A DNA stretch of 36,519 nt from Theodoxus fluviatilis (taxonomy: Eukaryota; Mollusca; Gastropoda; Cycloneritida; Neritidae), in assembly GCA_034096865.1 (NCBI GenBank), contig JAWQFJ010009910.1:1-36519 (forward strand). The letters run 5' to 3'. Under the pieces are notes generated by a model. It searched no databases and had not been told where the DNA came from. It saw only the letters and a program-made list of their open reading frames with translations. The translations under genes and the position numbers were made by a program. Of this stretch, positions 1 through 9,101 are shown piece after piece; the first letter of the stretch is position 1, and each line of letters starts with the position of its first letter.

Positions 1-135
1 TCGTTCGTTCTCTCTCTCTCTAATATCCTCTCCTCCCTCCCTCCCTGCCCCTCCCTTCCCCCCCCCCCCCCCCCCCCCCCCCACCCCCCCCGCTCCCTCC
101 CCCCCCCCCCCCCCCCCCCCCCCTCCCCCACTATT
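1..135. repeat. Pyrimidine-rich low-complexity tract with long poly-C
   Basis: The window opens with TC-rich sequence followed by two long C runs (about 60-82 and 103-122) broken by short A, T and G interruptions. It has no coding character. Run lengths in such tracts are often mis-assembled. From 136 to 672 I see nothing I can name. Confidence 0.85.
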
Positions 136-672
136 GCCAGCTATCTCCCTCACAATGCATTCTTTCTCACGCAACAGCATGAGCAGTCTACCTTGCAGCC
201 TTTCTTGAAGGTCTTCTGTGTGCCATGGAACGTCGGTCTATTTTCTGCCTTCCAAAGACTGAGTATGGTGTACTAACCACATCGCACCATTAGCAATCCA
301 ACGGCAGTCTTTGCTGCACATATCTGTGCATGGTCATGACACCTATTGAAGGTGTCTGTATTGAGCAAATCTACCATTATTTCCGTTGAGAGAAGATTTT
401 CTTTCAAGTCGAGTTCATGGATGAGCTCTTCCATGACAGGCTGATGGCATATTTTCCGACGCACTTTTCATGTGCACGCATTGCCCATATAAGATCAAAG
501 TTTTAATGAAGGAAGAACTCGGTGTTGTTGCTGCAATTTCCGTTTTGCATCAATAACCTGTGTAATAACATGAGAATACTAATCCATTCGTCTTTATGCA
601 CTTCGTCTCAGACTCGTGCGCGCTTTGAGTTGATTGGTCGGATTCCAGTCTGCACTGACCTTGACCTTGCAG

Positions 673-838
673 ACTCGCCAGCTGTGTCGGAAGTACCCCC
701 TGGTCACGTGCCAGTGTGGCAGTGGAACGAGGACCGCGTGACGTGGCGGACCTACCTACCGGAAGTGCAGGACAAGCTGGAGATGGAATACCGGAAGAAA
801 CCGCAAGGCTCTTGCCTCATCTCGCGAGATCACGTCCA
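673..838 (+). CDS. WWE-domain protein, third-from-last exon (N-terminal part of WWE domain)
   Basis: Internal exon of a protein whose C-terminus is a WWE domain, a fold that binds poly-ADP-ribose or mediates contacts in ubiquitin ligases and PARPs. The acceptor is a pyrimidine-rich stretch ending CTTGCAG at 672, and the donor is GTACGTG at 839. Read in the frame that joins the next exon, it gives VPVWQWNEDRVTWRTYLPEV followed by a helix-like stretch with LEMEY. The W-x-W, the T-W-R-x-Y and the following L-E-x-x-Y are the conserved WWE core. The exon starts in phase 1 and ends with two bases (CA) of a split Gln codon that exon 2 completes. Upstream exons lie outside the window or are not visible in 1-672. 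I cannot name the gene: WWE domains occur in RNF146, TRIP12, HUWE1, Deltex and PARP families, mostly not at the extreme C-terminus. Confidence 0.72.
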
Positions 839-914
839 GTACGTGTTTTGTTCATGAACCTCTTTGTTGAAGGCGCTGTAGGGAAAACGGTCTTGAGGAC
901 AGAAACGTATGTGT

Positions 915-1171
915 TCTTGTGTGTGTGTGTGTGTGTGTGATTGCATTTGTGTGTGTGCGTGCGTGTGTGTGTGTGTGTGTTAGTGTGTGTGCGTGCTCGC
1001 GAGCCTGTGTGTGTGCATGTGCGTGCGTGTGTGTGCGTGTGCGTGTGTGTCTGTGTGCGTGCGTGTGTGTGTGCGTGTGTCTGTGTGCGTGTGTGTGTGC
1101 GTGTGTGTGTGTGTGTCTGTGTGCGTGTGTGTGTGTGCGTGTGTGTGTGTGTGTCTGTGTGCGCGCGTGTG
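915..1171. repeat. GT/GTGC microsatellite
   Basis: Alternating TG with regular GC, TC and CG substitutions over about 255 bp. The many reading frames through it (Cys-Val-rich on one strand, His-Thr-rich on the other) are products of the dinucleotide period and are not genes. Confidence 0.95.
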
Positions 1172-1310
1172 TGAAACTCACTCGCCTGCGGCTACTGTGT
1201 GCGGTGTTCCACGATGCGTACCAGCCTGGACAAGGAGTTTCCCACGTGACCTTGCCTACCAGATGTAGAACTGGGCATCAGTAACGCCAATAAATGCTTG
1301 TACAGAATGG

Positions 1311-4115
1311 ACTAGGGCTGGTGTGGAGCTGAGTAAGGCTGGTGTGGAATGGAGTAAGGCTGGTGTGGAGCTGAGTAAGGCTGGCTTGGAGTGGAATAAG
1401 GCTGGCGTGGAATGGAGTACGGCTGGCGTGGAGTGCTGTAAGGTTGGTGTGGATTGGAGTAAGACTGGCGTGGTGTGCTATAAGGCTGGTGTGGAGTGGA
1501 GTAAAGCTGGTGTGGAGCTGAATAAGGCTGGCGTGGTGTGCTATAAGGCTAGTGTGGAGCTGAGTAAGGCTGGTGTGGAGCTGAGTAAGGCTGGTGTGGA
1601 GCTGAGTAAGGCTAGTGTGGAGCTGAGTAAGGCTGGTGTGGAGCTGAGTAATGCTGGTGTGGAGCTGAATAAGGCTGGCGTGGTGTGGAGTAAGGCTGGT
1701 GTGGAGCTGATGAGGCTGGCGTAGTGTGCTATAAGGCTGGTGTGGAGCTGAGTAAGGCTGGTGTGGAGCTGAGTAAGGCTGGTGTTGAGCTGAGTAAGGC
1801 TGGTGTGGAGCTGAGTAAGGCTGGTGTGGAGCTGAGTAAGACTGGTGTGGAGCTGAGTAAGGCTGGTGTGGAGCTGAGTAAGGCTGGTGTTGAGCTGAGT
1901 AAGGCTGGTGTGGAGCTGAGTAAGGCTGGTGTGGAGCTGAGTAAGGCTGGTGTTTAGCTGAATAAGGCTGGTGTGGAGTGGAGTAAGGCTGGTGTGGAGC
2001 TGAGTAAGGCTGGTGTGGAGTGGAGTAAGGCTGGTGTGAAGTGGAGTAAGGCTGGTGTGGAGTGGAGTAAGGCTGGTGTGGAGCTGAATAAGGCTCGCGT
2101 AGTGTGCTTTAAGGCTGGTGTGAAGCTGAGTAAGGCTGGCGTGGAGTGGAGTAAAGCTGGTGTGGAGCTGAGTAAGGCTGGCGTGGTGTGCTGTAAGGCT
2201 GGTGTGGAGCTGAGTAAGGCTGGTGTGGAGCTGAGTAAGGCTTGTGTGGAGCTGAGTAAGGCTGGTGTGGAGCTGAGTAAGGCTGGTGTGGAGCTGAATA
2301 AGGCTGGTGTGGAGTGGAGTAAGGCTGGTGTGGAGCTGAGTAAGGCTGGTGTGGAGTGGAGTAAGGCTGGTGTGGAGCTGAGTAAAGCTGGTGTGGAGTG
2401 GAGTAAGGCTGGTGTGAAGCTGAGTAAGGCCGGTGTGGAGCTGAGTAAGACTGGTGTGGAGCTGAGTAAGGCTGGCATGGTGTGGAGTAAGGCTGGTGTG
2501 GAGCTGATGAGGCTGGTGTGGAGCTGAGTAAGACTGGTGTGGAGCTGAGTAAGACTGGTGTGGAGCTGATGAGGCTGGTGTGGAGCTGAGTAAGACTGGT
2601 GTTGAGCTGAGTAAGGCTGGTGTTGAGCTGAGTAAGGCTGGTGTGGAGCTGAGTAAGACTGGTGTGGAGCTGAGTAAGGCTGGTGTGGAGCTGAGTAAGG
2701 CTGGTGTGGAGCTGAGTAAGGCTGGTGTGGAGTGCTGTAAGGCTGGTGTGGAGTGTTGTAAGGCTGTCGTGGAATGAAGTAAGGCTGGTGTGGAGTGCTG
2801 TAAGGCTGGCGTGGAGTGTTGTAAGGCTGTCGTGGAATGAAGTAAGGCTGGTGTGGAGTGCTGTAAGGCTGGCGTGGAGTGTTGTAAGGCTGTCGTGGAA
2901 TGAAGTAAGGCTGGTGTGAAGTGCTGTAAGACTGGTGTGGAGTGCTGTAAGGCTGGCGTGGAATGGAGTAAGGCTGTCGTGGAATGAAGTAAGGCTGGTG
3001 TGAAGTGCTGTAAGACTGGTGTAGAGCTGAATAACGCTGGTGTGGAGTGGAGTAAGGCTGGTGTGGAGCTGAGTAAGACTGGTGTGGAGCTGAGTAAGGC
3101 TGGTGTGGAGTGCTGTAAGGCTGGCATGGAGTGTTGTAAGGCTGTCGTGGAATGAAGTAAGGCTGGTGTGAAGTGCTGTAAGACTGGTGTGGAGTGATGT
3201 AAGGCTGGCGTGGAATGGAGTAAGGCTGTCGTGGAATAATGTAAGGCTGGTGTGAAGTGCTGTAAGACTGGTGTGGAGTGCTGTAAGGCTGGCGTGGAAT
3301 GGAGTAAGGCTGGTGGAGTGCTGTAAGACTGCTGCGGAGTGCTGTAAGGCTGGCGTCGAGTGCTGTAATGCTGGCGTGGAATGAAGGAAGGCTGGCTTGG
3401 AGTGCTGTAAGGCTGGCGTGGAGTGGAGTAAGGCTGGCTTGGAGTGCTGTAAGGCTGGCGTGGAGTGCTGTAAGGCTGGCGTGGATTGCTGTGAGGCGGG
3501 CGTGGAATGGAGTTAGGCTGGCGTGGAGTGAATTAAGGCTGGCTTGGAGTGCTGTAAGGCTGGCTTGGAGTGCTGTTAGGCTGGCGTGGAGTGCTGTAAG
3601 GCTGGCGTGGAATGGAGTGGCGTGGAATGGAGTAAGGCTGGCGTGGAGTGAATTAAGGCTGGCTTGGAGAGCTGTAAGGCTGGCGTGGAGTGCTGTGAGG
3701 CTGGCGTGGAATGGAGTAAGGCTGGTGTGAAGTGCTGTAAGGCTGTGTGGAATGAAGTAAGGCTGGCGTGGAATGGAGTAAGGCTGGCGTGGAGTGCTGT
3801 AAGGCTTGTGTGGAGTGGAGTAAGGCTGGCGTGGAGTGCTGTAAGACTGGCGTGGAGTGCTGTAAGGCTGGTGTGGAGTGGACTAAGGCTGATGTGGAGT
3901 GAAATCAGGCTGATGTGGAATGGAGTCAGGTTGATGTGGAGTGAAATCGGGGTGATATGGAGTGAAGTAAGACTAGTTTGGAATGAAATAAGGTTGGTGT
4001 GGATTGTAGTAAGGTTAGCATAGAATTCAGTAAGGTTGGTGTAGAATGAAGTTCGGCTGGAGTGGAGGAAAGTAGGGCTGGTATGGCAAGGAGTAAGGCT
4101 GGTGGGGTGTGGACA
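1311..4115. repeat. 21-bp minisatellite, about 130 copies
   Basis: Tandem units of 21 bp built around GGCTGGTGTGGA followed by one of a few variable cores: GCTGAGTAA, GTGGAGTAA, GTGCTGTAA or ATGAAGTAA. Copies in the first half (for example 1724-1957 and 2200-2470) are very homogeneous. Those after about 3880 drift strongly (GATGTGGAGTGAAATC types), as expected at an array edge. Because 21 is a multiple of three, frames stay open for hundreds of codons on both strands, including 528 codons on the minus strand. These are low-complexity artefacts inside an intron. Confidence 0.95.
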
Positions 4116-4177
4116 GGCTAGAGGGAGGGTGGAATGGAGACGCAGGCAGGCGGATGACGCTGTCACGTGATTTGCAG

Positions 4178-4260
4178 GCGGCGCGTGCTGTTCAAGAGCA
4201 ACATAGAGCGTCCCATTGACAGCCGCTCCACCGCCAACGTCTGCCAGGTCCGGCGCCACG
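4178..4260 (+). CDS. WWE-domain protein, second-from-last exon (C-terminal part of WWE domain)
   Basis: An 83-bp exon between TTTGCAG and GTGAGT, both strong splice sites. With the split Gln codon from the previous exon it reads Q-RRVLFKSNIE, then about 15 residues ending QVRRH. This matches the end of WWE domains, where a strand leads into a Q/N-rich turn and a closing V-R-R. It is GC-rich and lacks the repeat character of the intron before it. It ends in phase 1, its last G being completed by TC of the next exon. The exact continuity of frame across two introns is the best evidence that these exons are real. Confidence 0.72.
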
Positions 4261-4753
4261 GTGAGTTGCAGCAGCCCCTCTTCTTGTCCGACCCACTACT
4301 GACTGACAGTCTGACTGACTGACAGTCTGACTGACTGACTGACTAACTGACCGACCCACCGACCGACCCACTGACCGACCAATTGACTGCCTGACTGCCT
4401 GATTAACTGACTGACTGTCTGACTGTTCGACTGACTGACTGGCTTACCGACCGACCGACCGACCGATTGACCGACCAACAGACGGATTTACTGACTGACT
4501 GACTGTCTGCCTGTCTGTCTGATTGACTGACTGACTGACTGACTGACTGATCAACCGACACTCCTACTGATCGACTGACTGACTGACTGACTGACTGATT
4601 AACTCATCAACTGACCTACCGACCGACTGGTTGGCCTGGGAGGTGCTGGATGGTACTTGCCTGTTATTGCTTGCTTACTGCTTGCTTATTGCAGCACATT
4701 TCAAGACACAAAGAATTCAAATTGCAATTCAACTGCGTGTGTTGCAATTTCAG
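4261..4753 (+). other. Last intron of the WWE gene with a CTGA/CCGA tetranucleotide repeat
   Basis: GTGAGT at 4261 to the acceptor GCAATTTCAG ending at 4753. Positions about 4296-4630 are an imperfect (CTGA)n array drifting to ACCG and CTGT variants. The rest, 4631-4753, looks like ordinary intron with a pyrimidine-rich 3' end. Confidence 0.7.
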
Positions 4754-4809
4754 TCATGAAGGAGGAGGACTACGACCACGCCCTCGCGTTCGAGCTCTCC
4801 TTGGGCTGA
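4754..4809 (+). CDS. WWE-domain protein, terminal exon and stop
   Basis: After the acceptor at 4753 the split codon G|TC gives Val, followed by MKEEDYDHALAFELSLG and a TGA stop at 4807-4809. The protein therefore ends only 18 residues after the WWE domain. The acidic start followed by A-F-x-L-S-L faintly resembles a ubiquitin-interacting motif (acidic run, Ala, then Ser four residues later), but the usual Leu three residues before the Ala is His here, so I do not claim one. No other terminal exon in this frame is obvious before the polyadenylation signal. Confidence 0.65.
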
Positions 4810-5605
4810 CCTGGCACTCCTGTCACAGTGGTGGTTGTCCAGAGCTGACCTTTCACCCGCCAGACGGGAGTGGACCATAGACTGTTCTGCAGACTTGTCA
4901 GAAAGCTGTTTTCCACATGCAGATCAGGGTGAAGTTTTCATTACAATGGCCTTCGGCTCTGTCAGAGTAGACTTTTCCATGAACTGACCCAAGGAGCCGC
5001 CAGTTGGAGCTTTCCTCGACAGAGCTTTGAAACTGCCAGCTGTCCCAGACTGATCTGCAACCTTTGGTCAGACTGGAGTTGCACTGCCTGGCCAGTGGTC
5101 ACTCTGCCCTTGTGTCACGGATGCTGTGCCCTAGTCCATCGTCAGACAGGGTGGGAAGTGCACTCGTAAGAAATCTTCCACAGGGTTCATTTGCTTTGTA
5201 TTGAATTGGTGATCAGCTCGCACGTCTCTTTATGTGCTATATTTTGGTTTTTGAGATTGTTTGCAACAGCTGTGTAATTTTTAACTCGGGTTTATTGCAA
5301 TTTTTTAAAAATCAAAGACGTAGTTATCATCTTGCTTTGAACCCTTGTTGGAAAAAGTCGTGCGAGTTGATCGGTCATTTGGAGGTCACCTCTCCGAGGT
5401 CATTGCAAGGTGCAGCAGGTGTTGTGTTACTGAAGTGCTGGCTCACTTGACACAGCTGCCTTCCAGATCTCTCGAGGCTTCATCTGATTTATCCCCCGAG
5501 GGGATTCGCTTTTAGTGAAGTGCGTACAGAAACATATTACTGTTGGACACAGAGTTTTAGTTTGCTTGCTTTTATTACACAATAAAATGGGCGTTTCGAT
5601 GAATG
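4810..5605 (+). other. Probable 3' UTR of the WWE gene
   Basis: This is non-coding sequence following the stop. It ends with AATAAA at 5581-5586, preceded by TTATTACAC and followed after about 15 bases by GT-rich sequence typical of cleavage sites. A second AATAAA lies at 6450-6455, so a longer alternative 3' end is possible. Short open frames here (4650-4880, 5232-5450) carry no recognisable domain. Confidence 0.5.
5581..5586 (+). terminator. Polyadenylation signal AATAAA
   Basis: Canonical hexamer about 770 bp after the WWE gene stop codon, in AT-rich surroundings with a downstream GT-rich element (GTAGGTG). Confidence 0.5.
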
Positions 5606-5610
5606 TAGGT

Positions 5611-6545
5611 GAATTTATTTACATATATATATATTTCATTTTGATTAAAATTTGTGCGGTGTTTTAAAAATAGCATTTGATGAAAATGCGGTCGATGAAA
5701 TGTTGTTACGCATTACCGAGTGCAACTACTAAGGGAGGTCACCCTAGATTTTTGCAAGGCGCTGGATGTAACCATTTTCCATGTGGAGGGGTGTGAAGGT
5801 TTCCTAGCTGCTCACCACACCCTCCATGCCATAGTGGGCACCGCCTATGTGCTCAACATGTCACATGGTGTGAAGCTACTCGTTTTTCGTCTGCTCTGTG
5901 TTTGTCCATCTGTCTTCCAGTCTTCCTGCCAGCCTGGCATTCTGCCAGACTCGCTCTGTTTAAAAGCTCCTTTTCGTCCTATGAATGAAAGAGTTCAGTC
6001 TGTTTTCTTCTTAATTACACTGACTGTTCTTGTGAATGTGGGGAAAGATCAGTTTTGGCGGGATCCACCAATGTTACCAGCGTTTGATGATGGGTTATGT
6101 TTGACAGTATCTATTGAAACTTTAGCTTCTTTTTCCCCTTTCATTTCTTCCACTACGATGGATTGCGCTAGCAAAGCAAACTTTACGTACGCCCATGGTG
6201 TCATTTACATGTGTGCAGAGAATGTGGGGAGTGTTCACTAAATTATGTGCGTGCATGCATGTTCAGACCTGTGTGTTTTGCACATGCATGTGTGTTTCTC
6301 CTGTGCATACATGAGCACACGATGTGTCTACTCGTGTGTTTAATACTATAATGTTTACTTACGCAGAAGCTTTGATGTCAAGTTTGTGTCGACGATATCA
6401 TTCTTTATGTTAATGAGTCTTTAGGAATACACATTTATAACTGTGCATGAATAAACCCGGCTAACGTGTAAAATAATAACAAACTCAGTTATTCAGGGGC
6501 GAGTTGCTTACCCTAGGAATCTTGCAAGGTCTTGCAAGGAATCTT
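5611..6545. other. Non-coding or unassigned; contains an unsupported 173-codon frame
   Basis: The frame at 5720-6241 (+) is the longest non-repetitive one nearby. It has no recognisable domain, no clear start context and no codon pattern I would trust, and it lies just past the polyadenylation signal. It could be part of a longer 3' UTR or chance. GTGCATGCATG-type simple sequence occurs at 6247-6310. Confidence 0.4.
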
Positions 6546-6622
6546 GCCGGTGTCAGCATGTGCCAACACGATGAAAGCAGATGTAAAGGCAGTCAAATGT
6601 TTGACACATGCTGACACTGGCC
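6546..6622. repeat. Short hairpin, 22-24 nt arms and about 31 nt loop
   Basis: GCCGGTGTCAGCATGTGCCA (6546-6565) is mirrored by GACACATGCTGACACTGGCC (6603-6622). The arms pair over about 20 bases with two mismatches. The size is that of a microRNA precursor or a very small fold-back element. Nothing else identifies it. Confidence 0.6.
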
Positions 6623-6807
6623 TTTTATTTGCCAACTAGGCAGGCTAAGCAACGCGCCAGTTTCATGCATCACTCGCCATTGGCTGCAGAAAACCCAAAC
6701 ATGGACACGTGACGTCATCGGTGGCCTGTCTTTGGGGAGCGAGTGGACTGGGAGCGATGCGATGACCACAAGACGTGACCTTACTGTGGGCATGCGCGAG
6801 ATTGACC

Positions 6808-7063
6808 AGTGGCGGGATTCGCAAGTAGCATCTGAAAGCATCGTTCGCGAGAGAGGCGCGTTTCGTTTCGACTTGTATTACAAATGTAGAGATGAGCGCT
6901 TGTGGCGAGCGCTTGTGGCGAGTGCTTACCGCGTGGACAGGTTAATGTGGGACAAAAGCTCTGGACCTCGTGAGCGCTCATCTCCGAACATTATGTAGGC
7001 CTTTCATAAGAAAACGCGCCTCTCCTGCGAATGATGCTTTCGGATTCCTGCTCATCCCACCTG
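6808..7063. repeat. Imperfect palindrome (fold-back element), about 95-bp arms
   Basis: The left arm runs 6808-6903 and the right arm 6970-7063. The best-paired stretches are GAAAGCATCGTTCGCGAGAG (6834-6853) against its near-complement at 7022-7041, continuing through AGGCGCGTTT, and GATGAGCGCT (6891) against AGCGCTCATC (6973). Similarity is about 90% in the core and lower elsewhere. The spacer is about 66 bp with a GCGCTTGTGGCGA duplication. It is probably a degraded MITE or fold-back element, and I found no clear target-site duplication. Confidence 0.6.
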
Positions 7064-7870
7064 GCGTCGGGAATGCCCTGGATGCGACCCTCTATCGCCG
7101 CGGTGCGTGACTCCCACATCAGGTCCCAACAATGAGCAGCTTTCTTTCTCTCGTGTCTTTTGAGAGTAGACGTTTCCTATGCACATCATTCTCCTCCGCA
7201 CCGCCTTCATCTGTGTATTCATCATTGGAGGTATTGTCGTATGACCGGCTGGCCGTGTGACCCTCAGAGTCTAAGCATTATTCACATTTCCCAACATTTA
7301 TCAAGTATTTGGTCCATGTCGCGTTGTGTGCGTTCGAGGTGCAATGCAGAATTTCTGCAATGTATGTACATAGAGTTGCGGCCATTTATTTTCTATACAC
7401 TTATTGACTACCACATGTTTTGAAAACGGGATGTGCTTTCAAGGAAAATGCTCGAATCGCTCTTTTCGGTATCGTCATAGTCAGCCCTATACACGTACAA
7501 ATACATGACTGACAGGTGTGTGCGACATTGAATACATCAGTTGTTATTTGCAACACTTAATCAAAGAGCTCATCTTAAAAATGATTCCTTAGTAGATTCC
7601 TATGACTTGTTGTATCGGTCAACATTTTGAGAAATTTACCTGACAGCAACTTTCCTAAGGTTTCTGTTGTTTTGAGACAGTCCATATCATTGCCAGTTAA
7701 AATCCCCCGACTTCTGTTATTTCTCCCACGGGCCCTGAAAAGGGAACATTTCATGGTGGAGGTGAGGTGCAGGTGGAGGTGAGGTGCCAGATGTGGAACA
7801 CACTGGTGCAGTGGAGATGTAGTTAGGACGTGGGTCGGTATCAGGTGTAGGACCTTTAGAGGGAGGAAGC
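7064..7870. other. No gene recognised
   Basis: Ordinary AT-balanced sequence with no frame, repeat or splice-bordered exon I can support. A minor purine-rich GGTGGAGGTGAGGTG duplication lies at 7754-7785. Confidence 0.4.
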
Positions 7871-7894
7871 TTTAGAGTGCGGTCAGGCCTGTAT

Positions 7895-8035
7895 CGTGTG
7901 TGCGTGCGTGTGTGTGTGCGTGTGTGTGCGTGTGTGTATGTGTGTTTGCGTGTGTACGTGTGTGTGTACGTGTGTGCATGCGTGTGTGCGTGCGTGCGTG
8001 CGTGCGTGCGTGTGTGTGCGCGCGTGCTTGATTTC
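7895..8035. repeat. GT/GTGC microsatellite
   Basis: About 140 bp of TG alternation with GC and TA interruptions and a (GTGC)n core near 7990-8012. Open frames through it are repeat artefacts. The region 8036-8713 after it has no gene I can support. Confidence 0.92.
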
Positions 8036-8713
8036 TTACGCACGTGCATGTACGTGTGTGACTGCGTTTGCACGAGCGTCAGAGACAGGGAGAAGGGAAG
8101 GGAGTGAGAAAGGAAGTGGTGTTGCAGACGACGCATTCCTCGAAAATCTTGTGATAGGACGGTGGACAGGACGATAGAACTGTAGAAGGAGGGTGATCGG
8201 TGAAAGTGATTCACAGTTTATGAACTTGTTATGTCAGTGGATGAGAAATGGTAGGACTGGATTCTTGGAGAAGTGAAGATTCCAGCATGCCAAAAAAAGA
8301 ACATCGCGAACTATCACCATTCCTCAGATAAAATCCAGTGAACCAGGCAGTACTGGTCGTAAATTAGCGCTTGCGTCCTCTCCATGCCGTCTTTTCAGCT
8401 TATTTCTACTAGTAAAAGCTGTAGTATTCATTTGGGTAGTGTTTCAGTAATATTTTATCTAATCGTTATTTAAAGAATTATATTTCGAGTGATTGCGTCA
8501 CTAGAAGCTATTTGTTTATTCTCAGTTTAGAAGGTTAATTACTGTAATCAAAATCTTCATAATTCCACGCTTTCATAGTTTCACTTTCATTTTTCTATTG
8601 TGAACGAATGAAATGTATCGTTTGAAAATTTCTCTAGAAATACTGTATGGAATGTGTGTATGTTAGCACACAGGCTCAGAGAAGAGAGAAACTGATATAC
8701 AAAAATTATACAG

Positions 8714-8915
8714 TCAACCAGTAGTAGAATGGCTATCGTAGTAAGCCAAGCTTGAAATTGTTTGCCGTATTGGCAGTGTTCAACAGTCACATATGGAATG
8801 GAGATGTACAGAAATCATTAAAGCCAGCTATTAGTGGAATGGCTACCGTAGTTAGCCAAGCTCGAAATTGTTTGCAGTATTGGTAGTGTTGAATATGCAC
8901 TTATGGAATGGAGAA
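8714..8915. repeat. Diverged direct duplication, 110-bp period
   Basis: GGCTATCGTAGTAAGCCAAG at 8731 recurs as GGCTACCGTAGTTAGCCAAG at 8841. It is followed in both copies by GAAATTGTTTGC, then GTATTGG, then AGTGTT and finally TATGGAATGGAGA. Two adjacent copies at roughly 80% identity. No coding potential is seen. Confidence 0.75.
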
Positions 8916-9101
8916 AAAAGTATTCGCCCTCGTATCGACAATGAACTTCATATGTTTGTGCAGTATATTTTTTCCACTGCATTCAAAGTCCCCTCGTAAT
9001 TTCACGCGGTTGGAACATTATTTTTCTTATTTAAAGTCAAATACGTGCATATATATTATTTACACAGTTTAATGAAATCTGTAGAGGCAGAATCACATAG
9101 G

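Larger units (their letters stand above)
839..4177 (+). other. Intron of the WWE gene, 3.3 kb, almost wholly tandem repeat
   Basis: Inferred intron from GTACGTG at 839 to TTTGCAG ending at 4177. Both borders fit the consensus and join the WWE reading frame exactly. A GT-rich microsatellite fills about 915-1171 and a 21-bp minisatellite fills about 1311-4115. The only ordinary sequence is about 840-914, 1172-1310 and the last 60 bases before the acceptor. Confidence 0.7.

Noticed and set aside
655..670. TGACCTTGACCTTG at the WWE exon acceptor as part of an R element
   Set aside because: Only about 14 bases match. No neighbouring R sequence is present, and the stretch serves as the polypyrimidine-like tract before CAG.
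1541..3127. 528-codon minus-strand open frame
   Set aside because: It is created by a 21-bp tandem repeat within an intron. The translation is a monotonous Leu-Ser-Thr-Pro/His repeat with no start context or domain.
4754..4809. Ubiquitin-interacting motif in the WWE protein tail
   Set aside because: The acidic start and A...S-L spacing fit, but the usual Leu before the Ala is His and the segment ends at once after the Ser-Leu. The evidence is too weak.
5720..6241. 173-codon gene after the WWE gene
   Set aside because: No domain, no splice or promoter support, directly after a polyadenylation signal. It may be chance.
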